From: Brienomyrus brachyistius
Lineage: Eukaryota; Chordata; Actinopteri; Osteoglossiformes; Mormyridae
Reading direction: 5' to 3'
Assembly: GCF_023856365.1 (NCBI RefSeq)
Contig: NW_026042704.1
Span: 52,416 to 116,415 of the forward strand
Length of the DNA stretch: 64,000 nt
Part shown: piece after piece, positions 9,652-21,618 of the stretch
Position numbering within the stretch: position 1 is the stretch's first letter
Layout of the letters: every line of letters begins with the position of its first letter
The notes under the pieces: model-generated
Database searches by the model: none
Told to the model about the DNA's origin: nothing
What the model saw: only the letters and a program-made list of their open reading frames with translations
Position numbers and translations under genes: made by a program

Positions 9652-9853
9652 GCCAGGCAATTATAGGCAGGTATAGGAACTGCAGTTCGGACTGGAGGCA
9701 TAGCCGGGGCGAGATGGCTGTGCATGTTCCGATGGTAGGGCATATTGGCAAAGGAGCAGGCACGGGAAAGACAGGCAGGGTCCTGATAGATTTGGTGGAG
9801 CATCGGCGGGCATATTGAATTTGCAGTGTAGCAGCCTTTCTGTTTGCTTGTTT

Positions 9854-9990
9854 CAGGGGTGAACAATCTTATCCGCAAAGGGCCGGTGTGTATGCAGGTT
9901 TTCGCTGCAACTCCCTAATTAGATTTCTAATTAGAGGACTGATTAGCTGAAGAGTCCTCATACCTGGTTTTGAAGAGCTGACCTAAAGGT
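9854..9990. mobile_element. MITE-like dispersed repeat
   Basis: CAGGGGTGAACAATCTTATC then CGCAAAGGGCCGGTGTGTAT and GCAGGTTTTCGCTGCAACTC then CTAATTAGATTTCTAATTAG. This resembles a non-autonomous DNA transposon end widespread in vertebrates (CAGGGGTGTCCAAT... AAAGGGCCGG type); I cannot fix the family. It sits inside the gypsy remnant, so it is a younger insertion. Copies: 37235-37371 and 61164-61300. Confidence 0.4.
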
Positions 9991-10121
9991 TACCCCAAAA
10001 ACCTGTTTTTTTTTTGTTTGAATGGGGCAGTGAGTCATGGGGTAAACTACTGTTCTTTAGGGGTTTTCAAGGTGGAATTACGGGTCGATAATTTTAAGGA
10101 TCAGGTTGTAAACCTCCCTGG

Positions 10122-10501
10122 TGTTGCTTTAATATGTTTTATCTGAGGTTGTATCGTGTATTATCAAGCCAGCCGGCTTAGTGGCCTCGGGAGCGGGGTT
10201 TAGTGGGAGCAGCTGGCTAGTTTTATTTTCTTTTTTGTTTGTGTCTTTTTCTTTGTTGTATGTATATTTTGGGTTCATTATTAGGCAGGCTGGGCCTTTT
10301 GGCACCTGTAGTCTGGGTGCTGGATTGCCCATAGGGGTCTTTTTTATTGCTGTGATTTGCTGTGTCATTCACTAGTGTGATTTGTGCTGGATGTGTTTTT
10401 AAGGTTGTGCTGTGGCGTGTACCTGAGCAAACTTTGGGCAACCTGTTCTCTTGTTGGCTTTATTGACAAAGGGTGGATTAGTCTAATTACGGCCTGCTAC
10501 A
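10122..10501 (+). repeat. Possible gypsy 3' LTR, unit 1
   Basis: Starts TGTTGCTTTAATATG after the repeated junction motif and could end ...GGCCTGCTACA, giving a 380-bp TG...CA unit directly downstream of the pol relic in the right orientation. I see no clear AATAAA or TATA in it and no second full copy for comparison, so limits are guesses. Copies: 37503-37882 and 61432-61811. Confidence 0.35.
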
Positions 10502-10607
10502 AATAGCTGCATATAACGTATAAAAAAAATCACCTTATGGGTGCAAGATAGGGTAGCAAGATCTTGAGTTTTTTTTACAGTACTCGGGTACGTTTTAAAA
10601 TTTTCGA

Positions 10608-10707
10608 CCAATCAGCAAACATTATTCTGACAGCATAGCTGGGAAACCAATGAAAAGTGAGTGCAACGTTCTAGAACTTGACTTCGGGTTGACGCTCCCT
10701 ATAAAAG
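10608..10707 (+). promoter_or_regulatory. Promoter-like region: two CCAAT boxes, HSE-like palindrome, TATA box
   Basis: CCAAT at 10608-10612 (GACCAATCAGC) and 10647-10651, GTTCTAGAAC at 10668-10677 (fits nTTCnnGAAn, a heat-shock-element half pair), and TATAAAAG at 10700-10707. The order and spacing fit a Pol II core promoter with a start near 10730. It precedes the lysine-rich frame at 10799. Conserved at 37989-38088 and 61918-62017. Confidence 0.5.
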
Positions 10708-10798
10708 AGCTGGGTACTGCTTCAAGGCGTTCAGTTGGCGCTACCTCCTGATAGAGTAGCACTGTACGGCTCTTGTTCCGTAAAACAACATCAAAAGG

Positions 10799-11064
10799 AT
10801 GAAAAAAAAAACAATATTTAAAGAAGACGAAAAAAATCAATTTTTAAAGAAGACGAAAAAAACATCGTCTAAAAAAATAAGCCAAAAAAATAATATCCGA
10901 AGAAGGAAAAACATGCAAAGTAAAAAAAAACAAACAAAAATAAAAAACAATATCCAAAGGGAGAAAAGAAGAACTGAAGGGCCAACGAGGTAGGAGGAAA
11001 TACAAATTTCGTTTCAGCACCGTTGGAGTGCCAAGCCGTGAAAAGCATTTGGCCAGAAGACAAG
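10799..11064 (+). pseudogene. Lysine-rich first-exon candidate, unit 1, frameshifted
   Basis: ATG about 70 bp after the inferred start site of the promoter-like region. In unit 1 the frame ends after 64 residues at 10993 because 23 bp present in units 2 and 3 (between two ATCCAAAG repeats) are missing. A strong splice donor AAG|GTAAGTG lies at 11064/11065. The product is mostly Lys, Gln, Asn and Thr, encoded by A-rich imperfect repeats (AAAGAAGACGAAAAAAA). I do not recognise it, and the A-rich sequence could be non-coding. Confidence 0.3.
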
Positions 11065-11065
11065 G

Positions 11066-11726
11066 TAAGTGTTGTATCTGTTATTTTAAAACAGCGCTTT
11101 TCAAAATGCTGCTTTATAATCGTTTGAGATCGTTAGCCAGTGTGACAGCTGAAGGCTTTTTGAGTTTACCAACATAAAGTTTTATTTCTGTATTAGGACA
11201 TTGTCAGGAACAATGATGTGTTCATCGCTATGATGTGGTCAAAAAGCGATGCATTGAATCTTAGAAACATTTGTGATTTTTCAAACGATGCTTTTCCTTT
11301 TATTTAATCAGTAAAATTTCCATCGGTTTTATATAGTGCCCCTTGAAATATGTCTTTAGCTCATTTTCCGGGCATTTTACTAGAATGCATCCTGAGAAAT
11401 ACACAAGCTCTGCTGCATTTCCGTGCCTCGATGTTTAGTGCCGAGTATAATTGTTGCAGTTGCCTTTTATATATTCCATGAGACCTGTTGGTACCAAGAG
11501 AAGTGTGAGACTGTCAGGGTGAATTTATCATACAATCGCACGCATAAATACCTGAGGGTTGCCAGTCCTTTTGCGTTGTTACAGGAGGACTAGAGCTGAC
11601 GAGTGTGTTTCTACACACTATCAAGGGCATTGTAGTACAGTTTTCTCAGGTGGGAGAATGCTGCCGATCTCCTATTTGACAATACAGCCCTTGATATATT
11701 AGAATATTACAGAACTAGAAGCCTTT
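11066..11726. other. Stretch without recognised gene (possible intron)
   Basis: If the lysine-rich exon is real this is intron. It shows no clear acceptor-exon pair and no recognised repeat. Copies: 38470-39130 and 62399-63059. Confidence 0.5.
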
Positions 11727-11840
11727 TGCAAGGAAGAATGTGAGAAAATCCCAAGTACAAGAACTGAAAGCCTTTCAGCTGGCTATAAGAAGCGCTTGTA
11801 AGCTGTGATATCTGGCAGAGGAGGTGTTACTAAGTACTGA
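11727..11840 (+). pseudogene. Tc1/mariner transposase C-terminal relic, unit 1
   Basis: The frame reads CKEECEKIPSTRTESLSAGY then KKRL, a stop (TAA 11799-11801), AVISGRGGVTKY and a terminal TGA. This is the typical C-terminus of Tc1-like transposases (EEW-x-KIP...YKKRLQAVI...GGxTKY). The internal TAA replaces an expected CAA. The following GGGTGCCCAAACTTTTGCAG (11849-11868) and GGGGTGCCAAACCTTTGCAT (12036-12055) look like the 3' untranslated end and terminal repeat of the same element. Confidence 0.6.
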
Positions 11841-12067
11841 TTACGTAGGGTGCCCAAACTTTTGCAGAGTGCCATAATAATGTTTTTATTTTGTAATTTT
11901 GTTCAATTTATGGCATAAAAAGTAACTATTCATCAATGTTTGCTGAAAATATTGTGTATTTTTCCCCCAGTTCCTAAAGAGACTGTATTAACTGATATTG
12001 TTGCTTTTGTAATTGAAAAGATGTTATTTGTCAAGGGGTGCCAAACCTTTGCATAAGACTGTACACA

Positions 12068-12098
12068 GTGTGTGTATGTGTTTATGTGAGTGTGTGTC

Positions 12099-12129
<31 letters not shown>

Positions 12130-12185
12130 GTGTGTGTGTGTATATATTTCTGTATATGCATGTGTATATATATATTTATATATAG
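12068..12185. repeat. (TG)n/(TA)n microsatellite, unit 1
   Basis: Alternating TG and TA blocks in register with occasional TTTATG and TCTG breaks. All open frames here are repeat-encoded (VCVCV, YIYIY) and are not genes. Unit 2 (39472-39589) has a shorter TG and longer TA block; unit 3 (63400-63518) matches unit 1. Confidence 0.9.
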
Positions 12186-12246
12186 TTCACACACATTCAA
12201 ACTTATTTGAATACACATTCAAAATTATTTTTATTATTATTATTTT

Positions 12247-13130
12247 CGTTTTTTTTTTTTTGTGTTTTAAAATTTTTTATTTTTGCAATGGAAATAAAAA
12301 TAAAGCAGTCCTCCGTAGAGGAGGGGTGGTGGAGGGAATATATATATATATATACATATATATAAAATAATTGTCACACAACTGGGGTGACATGCCTTTC
12401 CTGCTCACCCAATTTTAGTGCACTTTAGTTATGCATAATGACCTTCTAGTCTCGATACACCCATATATATATATGTATATATATATATATAGTTTTTTTT
12501 GTTTTTTTTTTTGCAATAGACAATAAAAATAACGCAGTTCTCCATAAAGGAGGGATGGTGGATGGAATATATATATACATATATATAAAATAATTGTCAC
12601 ACAACCTGGGTGACATGCCTTGCCTGCTCACCCAGTTTTAGTGCACCTTAGTTATTCATAATGACCATCTAGTCTCGATACACCCATAAATATATATGTA
12701 TATATATATATAGTTTTTTTTGTTTTTTTTTTTGCAATAGACAATAAAAATAACGCAGTTCTCCATAAAGGAGGGATGGTGGATGGAATATATATATACA
12801 TATATATAAAATAATTGTCACACAACTTGGGTGACATGCCTTGCCTGCTCACCCAATTTTAGTGCAACTTAGTTATCCATAATGACCAACTAGTCTCGAT
12901 ACACCCATATATATATATATGTACATATATATATAGTTTTTTTATTAGCAATAGAAAAGAAAAATAACGCAGTTCTCCGTAAAGGAGGGATGGTGGATGG
13001 AATATATATATATATATATATATACATTTATATAAAATAATTGTCACACAACCTGGGTGACATGCCTTGCCTGCTCACCCAATTTTAGTGCACCTTAGTT
13101 ATCCATACTGACCATCTAGTCTCGACACAC

Positions 13131-13211
<81 letters not shown>

Positions 13212-13519
13212 GATATTTTTTCTTTTTCTTGTGTTTTTTTTTCGCAATGGATATTAAAAATAAAGCAGTCCTCCGTAAAGGAGGGGTGGTGGAGGGAATA
13301 TATATATACATATATATATAAAATAATTGTCACACAACCTGGGTGACATGCCTTGCCTGCTCACCCAATTTTAGTGCAACTTAGTTATCCATAATGACCA
13401 ACTAGTCTCGATACACCCATATATATATATATATATATATATGTACATATATATAGTTTTTTTATTAGCAATAGAAAAGAAAAATAACGCAGTTCTCCGT
13501 AAAGGAGGGATGGTGGATG

Positions 13520-13595
<76 letters not shown>

Positions 13596-13698
13596 TTATA
13601 TAAAATAATTGTCACACAACCTGGGTGACATGCCTTGCCTGCTCACGCAATTTTAGTGCACTTTAGTTATCCATACTGACCATCTAGTCTCGACACAC

Positions 13699-13753
<55 letters not shown>

Positions 13754-14059
13754 GATATTTTTTCTTTTTCTTGTGTTTTTTTTTCGCAATGGATATTAAA
13801 AATAAAGCAGTCCTCCGTAAAGGAGGGGTGGTGGAGGGAATATATATATACATATATATATAAAATAATTGTCACACAACCTGGGTGACATGCCTTGCCT
13901 GCTCACCCAATTTTAGTGCAACTTAGTTATCCATAATGACCAACTAGTCTCGATACACCCATATATATATATATATATATATGTACATATATATAGTTTT
14001 TTTATTAGCAATAGAAAAGAAAAATAACGCAGTTCTCCGTAAAGGAGGGATGGTGGATG

Positions 14060-14093
<34 letters not shown>

Positions 14094-14196
14094 TTATATA
14101 AAATAATTGTCACACAACCTGGGTGACATGCCTTGCCTGCTCACGCAATTTTAGTGCACTTTAGTTATCCATACTGACCATCTAGTCTCGACACAC

Positions 14197-14249
<53 letters not shown>

Positions 14250-14548
14250 GATATTTTTTCTTTTTCTTGTGTTTTTTCGCAATGGATATTAAAAATAAAG
14301 CAGTCCTCCGTAAAGGAGGGGTGGTGGAGGGAATATATATATACATATATATATAAAATAATTGTCACACAACCTGGGTGACATGCCTTGCCTGCTCACC
14401 CAATTTTAGTGCAACTTAGTTATCCATAATGACCAACTAGTCTCGATACACCCATATATATATATATATATGTACATATATATAGTTTTTTTATTAGCAA
14501 TAGAAAAGAAAAATAACGCAGTTCTCCGTAAAGGAGGGATGGTGGATG

Positions 14549-14616
<68 letters not shown>

Positions 14617-14946
14617 TTATATAAAATAATTGTCACACAACTGGGGTGACATGCCTTGCCTGCTCACCCAATTTTAGTGCACCTTAGTTATTCATAATGA
14701 CCATCTAGTCTCGATACACCCATAAATATATATGTATATATATATAGTTTTTTTATTAGCAATAGAAAAGAAAAATAACGCAGTTCTCCGTAAAGGAGGG
14801 ATGGTGGATGGAATATATATATATATATATACATTTATATAAAATAATTGTCACACAACCTGGGTGACATGCCTTGCCTGCTCACCCAATTTTAGTGCAC
14901 TTTAGTTATCCATAATGACCATCTAGTCTCGATACACCCATGAATA

Positions 14947-15011
<65 letters not shown>

Positions 15012-15201
15012 TTTCTGGTTTTTTTTTGCAATAGACAATAAAAATAACGCAGTTCTCCGTAAAGGAGGGATGGTGGATGGAATATGTATATGCATATATA
15101 TAAAATAATTGTCACACAACCTGGGTGACATGCCTTGCCTGCTCACCCAATTTTAGTGCACCTCAGTTATCCATACTGACCATCTAGTCTCGACACACCC
15201 A

Positions 15202-15237
<36 letters not shown>

Positions 15238-16097
15238 GATATTTTTTCTTTTTCTTGTGTTTTTTTTTCGCAATGGATATTAAAAATAAAGCAGTCCTCC
15301 GTAAAGGAGGGGTGGTGGAGGGAATATATATATACATTTATATAAAATAATTGTCACCCAACTGGGGTGACATGCCTTGCCTGCTCACCCAATTTTAGTG
15401 CACCTTAGTTATCCATAATGACCAACTAGTCTCGATACACCCATAAATATATATGTGTATATATATATATATACATAGTTTTTTTGTGTTTTTTTTTTGC
15501 AATAGACAATAAAAATAACGCAGTTCTCCATAAAGGAGGGATAGTGGATGGAATATATATATACATATATATAAAATAATTGTCACACAACCTGGGTGAC
15601 ATGCCTTGCCTGCTCACCCAATTTTAGTGCACCTTAGTTATCCATACTGACCATCTAGTCTCGATACACCCATATATATATATATATATATGTACATATA
15701 TATAGTTTTTTTATTAGCAATAGAAAAGAAAAATAACGCAGTTCTCCGTAAAGGAGGGATGGTGGATGGAATATATACATACATATATATAAAATAATTG
15801 TCACACAACCTGGGTGACATGCCTTGCCTGCTCACCCAATTTTAGTGCAACTTAGTTATCCATAATGACCAACTAGTCTCGATACACCCATAAATATATA
15901 TGTATATATATAGTTTTTTTTTTTTCGCAATGGACAATAAAAATAACGCAGTTCTCCGTAAAGGAGGGATGGTGGATGGAATATATATATACATATATAT
16001 AAAATAATTGTCACACAACTTGGGTGACATGCCTTGCCTGCTCACCCAATTTTAGTGCACTTTAGTTATCCATACTGACCATCTAGTCTCGACACAC

Positions 16098-16158
<61 letters not shown>

Positions 16159-16360
16159 GATATTTTTTCTTTTTCTTGTGTTTTTTTTTCGCAATGGATA
16201 TTAAAAATAAAGCAGTCCTCCACAAAGGAGGGATGGTGGATGGAATATATATATAAAATAATTGTCACACAACCGGGGTGACATGCCTTGCCTGCTCACC
16301 CAATTTTAGTGCACTTTAGTTATCCATAATGACCATCTAGTCTCGATACACCCATGAATA

Positions 16361-16415
<55 letters not shown>

Positions 16416-16602
16416 TTTCTGTTTTTTTTTTGCAATAGACAATAAAAATAACGCAGTTCTCCGTAAAGGAGGGATGGTGGATGGAATATGTATATGCATA
16501 TATATAAAATAATTGTCACACAACCTGGGTGACATGCCTTGCCTGCTCACCCAATTTTAGTGCACCTCAGTTATCCATACTGACCATCTAGTCTCGACAC
16601 AC

Positions 16603-16655
<53 letters not shown>

Positions 16656-17831
16656 GATATTTTTTCTTTTTCTTGTGTTTTTTTTTCGCAATGGATATTA
16701 AAAATAAAGCAGTCCTCCGTAAAGGAGGGGTGGTGGAGGGAATATATATATACATTTATATAAAATAATTGTCACACAACTGGGGTGACATGCCTTGCCT
16801 GCTCACCCAATTTTAGTGCACCTTAGTTATCCATAATGACCAACTAGTCTCGATACACCCATAAATATATATGTGTATATATATATATATATATACATAG
16901 TTTTTTTGTGTTTTTTTTTTGCAATAGACAATAAAAATAACGCAGTTCTCCATAAAGGAGGGATAGTGGATGGAATATATATATACATATATATAAAATA
17001 ATTGTCACACAACCTGGGTGACATGCCTTGCCTGCTCACCCAATTTTAGTGCACCTTAGTTATCCATACTGACCATCTAGTCTCGATACACCCATATATA
17101 TATATATATATATGTACATATATATAGTTTTTTTATTAGCAATAGAAAAGAAAAATAACGCAGTTCTCCGTAAAGGAGGGATGGTGGATGGAATATATAC
17201 ATACATATATATAAAATAATTGTCACACAACCTGGGTGACATGCCTTGCCTGCTCACCCAATTTTAGTGCAACTTAGTTATCCATAATGACCAACTAGTC
17301 TCGATACACCCATAAATATATATGTATATATATAGTTTTTTTTTTTTCGCAATGGACAATAAAAATAACGCAGTTCTCCGTAAAGGAGGGATGGTGGATG
17401 GAATATATATATAAAATAATTGTCACACAACCGGGGTGACATGCCTTGCCTGCTCACCCAATTTTAGTGCACCTTAGTTATTCATAATGACCATCTAGTC
17501 TCGATACACCCATAAATATATATGTATATATATGTATTGTTTTTTTTTTTTTTTTTTTTTTGCAATAGACAATAAAAATAGCGCAGTTCTCCATAAAGGA
17601 GGGATGGTGGATGGAATATATATATACATATATATAAAATAATTGTCACACAACCTGGGTGACATGCCTTGCCTGCTCACCCAATTTTAGTGCAACTTAG
17701 TTATCCATAATGACCAACTAGTCTCGATACACCCATATATATATATATATATATGTACATATATATAGTTTTTTTATTAGCAATAGAAAAGAAAAATAAC
17801 ACAGTTCTCCGTAAAGGAGGGATGGTGGATG

Positions 17832-17885
<54 letters not shown>

Positions 17886-17991
17886 TTATATAAAATAATT
17901 GTCACACAACCTGGGTGACATGCCTTGCCTGCTCACCCAATTTTAGTGCACTTTAGTTATCCATACTGACCATCTAGTCTCGACACACCCA

Positions 17992-18027
<36 letters not shown>

Positions 18028-18311
18028 GATATTTTTTCTTTTTCTTGTGTTTTTTTTTCGCAATGGATATTAAAAATAAAGCAGTCCTCCGTAAAGGAGG
18101 GATGGTGGATGGAATATATATATAAAATAATTGTCACACAACCGGGGTGACATGCCTTGCCTGCTCACCCAATTTTAGTGCACCTTAGTTATTCATAATG
18201 ACCATCTAGTCTCGATACACCCATAAATATATATGTATATATATATAGTTTTTTTATTAGCAATAAAAAAGAAAAATAACGCAGTTCTCCGTAAAGGAGG
18301 GATGGTGGATG

Positions 18312-18367
<56 letters not shown>

Positions 18368-18479
18368 TTATATAAAATAATTGTCACACAACCTGGGTGA
18401 CATGCCTTGCCTGCTCACCCAATTTTAGTGCACTTTAGTTATCCAGAATGACCATCTAGTCTCGATACACCCATGAATA

Positions 18480-18522
<43 letters not shown>

Positions 18523-19030
18523 TTTCTGTTTTTTTTTTGCAATAGACAATAAAAATAACGCAGTTCTCCATAAAGGAGGGATGGTGGATGGAATATGTAT
18601 ATGCATATATATAAAATAATTGTCACACAACCTGGGTGACATGCCTTGCCTGCTCACCCAATTTTAGTGCACCTTAGTTATTCATAATGACCATCTAGTC
18701 TCGATACACCCATAAATATATATGTATATATATGTATTGTTTTTTTTTTTTTTTTTTTTTGCAATAGACAATAAAAATAGCGCAGTTCTCCATAAAGGAG
18801 GGATGGTGGATGGAATATATATATACATATATATAAAATAATTGTCACACAACCTGGGTGACATGCCTTGCCTGCTCACCCAATTTTAGTGCAACTTAGT
18901 TATCCATAATGACCAACTAGTCTCGATACACCCATATATATATATATATATATGTACATATATATAGTTTTTTTATTAGCAATAGAAAAGAAAAATAACA
19001 CAGTTCTCCGTAAAGGAGGGATGGTGGATG

Positions 19031-19084
<54 letters not shown>

Positions 19085-19189
19085 TTATATAAAATAATTG
19101 TCACACAACCTGGGTGACATGCCTTGCCTGCTCACCCAATTTTAGTGCACTTTAGTTATCCATACTGACCATCTAGTCTCGACACACCC

Positions 19190-19224
<35 letters not shown>

Positions 19225-19509
19225 GATATTTTTTCTTTTTCTTGTGTTTTTTTTTTCGCAATGGATATTAAAAATAAAGCAGTCCTCCGTAAAGGAGGGA
19301 TGGTGGATGGAATATATATATAAAATAATTGTCACACAACCGGGGTGACATGCCTTGCCTGCTCACCCAATTTTAGTGCACCTTAGTTATTCATAATGAC
19401 CATCTAGTCTCGATACACCCATAAATATATATGTATATATATATAGTTTTTTTATTAGCAATAAAAAAGAAAAATAACGCAGTTCTCCGTAAAGGAGGGA
19501 TGGTGGATG

Positions 19510-19567
<58 letters not shown>

Positions 19568-19679
19568 TTATATAAAATAATTGTCACACAACCTGGGTGA
19601 CATGCCTTGCCTGCTCACCCAATTTTAGTGCACTTTAGTTATCCAGAATGACCATCTAGTCTCGATACACCCATGAATA

Positions 19680-19724
<45 letters not shown>

Positions 19725-19913
19725 TTTCTGTTTTTTTTTTGCAATAGACAATAAAAATAACGCAGTTCTCCATAAAGGAGGGATGGTGGATGGAATATGT
19801 ATATGCATATATATAAAATAATTGTCACACAACCTGGGTGACATGCCTTGCCTGCTCACCCAATTTTAGTGCACCTTAGTTATCCATACTGACCATCTAG
19901 TCTCGATACACCC

Positions 19914-19955
<42 letters not shown>

Positions 19956-20415
19956 ATATATATGTACATATATATAGTTTTTTTATTAGCAATAGAAAAG
20001 AAAAATAACGCAGTTCTCCATAAAGGAGGGATGGTGGATGGAATATATATATATATATATACATTTATATAAAATAATTGTCACACAACCTGGGTGACAT
20101 GCCTTGCCTGCTCACCCAGTTTTAGTGCACCTTAGTTATCCATAATGACCATCTAGTCTCGATACACCCATAAATATATATGTATATATATATATATATA
20201 TATATAGTTTTTTTATTTTTTTCGTAATGGACAATAAAAATAACGCAGTTCTCCGTAAAGGAGGGATGGTGGATGGAATATATATATACATATATACATT
20301 TATATAAAATAATTGTCACACAACCTGGGTGACATGCCTTGCCTGCTCACCCAGTTTTAGTGCACCTTAGTTATCCATACTGACCATCTAGTCTCGATAC
20401 ACCCATAAATATATA
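12247..20415. repeat. Satellite array, about 34 monomers, unit 1
   Basis: Each monomer of about 200-290 bp has two unique blocks joined by (TA)n of variable length. Block A is TTGTCACACAACCTGGGTGA ... CTTGCCTGCTCACCC ... TTAGTTATCCATAATGACC ... TCTCGATACACCCATA. Block B starts with a T-run, then (ATTAG)CAATAGAAAAG or GCAATGGATATTAAAAATAA, then GCAGTTCTCCGTAAAGGAGG and GATGGTGGATGGAATAT. I count about 34 TTGTCAC motifs. Several block B types alternate, giving higher-order repeats (about 1.42 kb, 15.0-17.3 kb; about 1.2 kb, 17.5-19.9 kb). CTCCGTAAAGGAG is a short inverted repeat in every block B. Confidence 0.95.
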
Positions 20416-21584
20416 TACTGAACAAAAATATAAACGCAACACTCTTGTTTCTGCTCCCATTTTTCATGAGATGGACTTAAAGACCTACAATTCATTCCAG
20501 ATACACAATATTACCATTTCTCTCAAACATTTCTCACAAATCAGTCTAAATGTGTGATAGTGAGCACTTCTGCTTTGCTGAGATAATCCATCCCACCTCA
20601 CAGGTGTGCCACATCAAGATGCTGATCTGACATCATGGGTAGTGCACAGGTGTACCTTATACTGCCCACAATAAATGGCCACCCTGGAATGTGCAGTTTT
20701 TTGCTTTATTGGGGGTCTGGGGACTCAGAACCGGTCAGTATCTGGTGTGACCACCATTTGCCTCATACAATGCAACACATCTTCTTCGCATAGAGTTTAT
20801 CAGATTGTCAATTGTGGCCTGTGGAATGTTGGTCCACTCCTCTTCAATGGCTGTGCGAAGTTGTTGGATATTAGTGGGAACTGGTACACGCTGTCGTATA
20901 CGCCGGTCAAGCACATCCCAAACATGCTCAACGGGTGACATGTCCGGTGAGTATGCTGGCCATGCAAGAACTGGGACATTTTCAGCTTCCAAGAACTGTG
21001 TACAGATCCTTGCAACATGGGGCCGTGCATCATCTGTCTGAGTGGCTGGTCTCAGACGATCTTGGAGGTGAACCTGCTGGATGTGGAGGTCCTGGGCTGG
21101 TGTGGTTACACGTGGTCTGCGGTTGTGAGGCCGGTTGGATGTACTGCCATATTCTCTGAAACGCCTTTGGAGACGGCTTATGGTTGAGAAATGAACATTC
21201 AATGCACGAGCAACAGATCTGGTTGACATTCCTGCTGTCAGCATGCCAATTGCACGCTCCCTCAATGCTTGTGGCATCTGTGGCATTTTGCTGTGAGACA
21301 AAACTGCACATTCCAGGGTGGCCTTTTATTGTGGGCAGTATAAGGTACACCTGTGCACTACCCATGATGTCAGATCAGCATCTTGATGTGGCACACCTGT
21401 GAGGTGGGATGGATTATCTCAGCAAAGCAGAAGTGCTCACTATCACACATTTAGACTGATTTGTGAGAAATGTTTGAGAGAAATGGTAATATTGTGTATC
21501 TGGAATGAATTGTAGATCTTTAAGTCCATCTCATGAAAAATGGGAGCAAAAACAAAAGTGTTGCGTTTATATTTTTGTTCAGTG
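20416..21584 (-). mobile_element. Non-autonomous Tc1-like transposon with ~285-bp TIRs, unit 1
   Basis: Left TIR 20416-20700 begins TACTGAACAAAAATATAAAC; right TIR 21300-21584 ends with the inverse (TATATTTTTGTTCAGTG). It is flanked by TA dinucleotides (20414-20415 and 21585-21586), the Tc1/mariner target duplication, and is inserted in a (TA)n block of a satellite monomer. TIR halves differ at few positions, so the element is fairly young. It encodes a shortened transposase on the minus strand. Confidence 0.9.
20735..21286 (-). CDS. Tc1-like transposase, internally deleted, unit 1
   Basis: 183 residues from the ATG at 21286 (a longer frame up to 21301 has no ATG). The N-terminus has the helix-turn-helix DNA-binding region (AIGMLTAGMSTRSVARALNV, then HFSTISRLQRRFREYG) and an RRPRVTTPAQD linker. 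The C-terminus has DDARPHVAR with the second catalytic Asp and SPDMSPVEHVWD with the Glu, spaced D-34-E. The first Asp and about 140-150 residues expected between RLRPA and the DDARPH block are missing, so it cannot catalyse transposition; usual length is about 340. The frame is open across the deletion. It could still bind TIRs; that is inference. Confidence 0.85.
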   Translation of the reverse strand: MPQMPQALRERAIGMLTAGMSTRSVARALNVHFSTISRLQRRFREYGSTSNRPHNRRPRVTTPAQDLHIQQVHLQDRLRPATQTDDARPHVARICTQFLEAENVPVLAWPAYSPDMSPVEHVWDVLDRRIRQRVPVPTNIQQLRTAIEEEWTNIPQATIDNLINSMRRRCVALYEANGGHTRY

Positions 21585-21618
21585 TATGTATATGTATACA
21601 TATAGTTTTTTTTGTGTT

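Noticed and set aside
12038..12370. VCVCVYV/YIYMCVCV frames
   Set aside because: Encoded by (TG)n and (TA)n microsatellite DNA.
12415..20319. Dozens of 60-84-residue frames with (YI)n, SRQGMSPRLCDNYFIYM and PSTIPPLWRTALF
   Set aside because: All are translations of the satellite monomer and its (TA)n linkers on the minus strand. They vary with TA length, so they are not genes.
12247..20415. CRISPR array (regularly spaced repeats)
   Set aside because: The spacers are (TA)n and the unit is a 200-290 bp eukaryotic satellite; there are no cas genes and the context is vertebrate.
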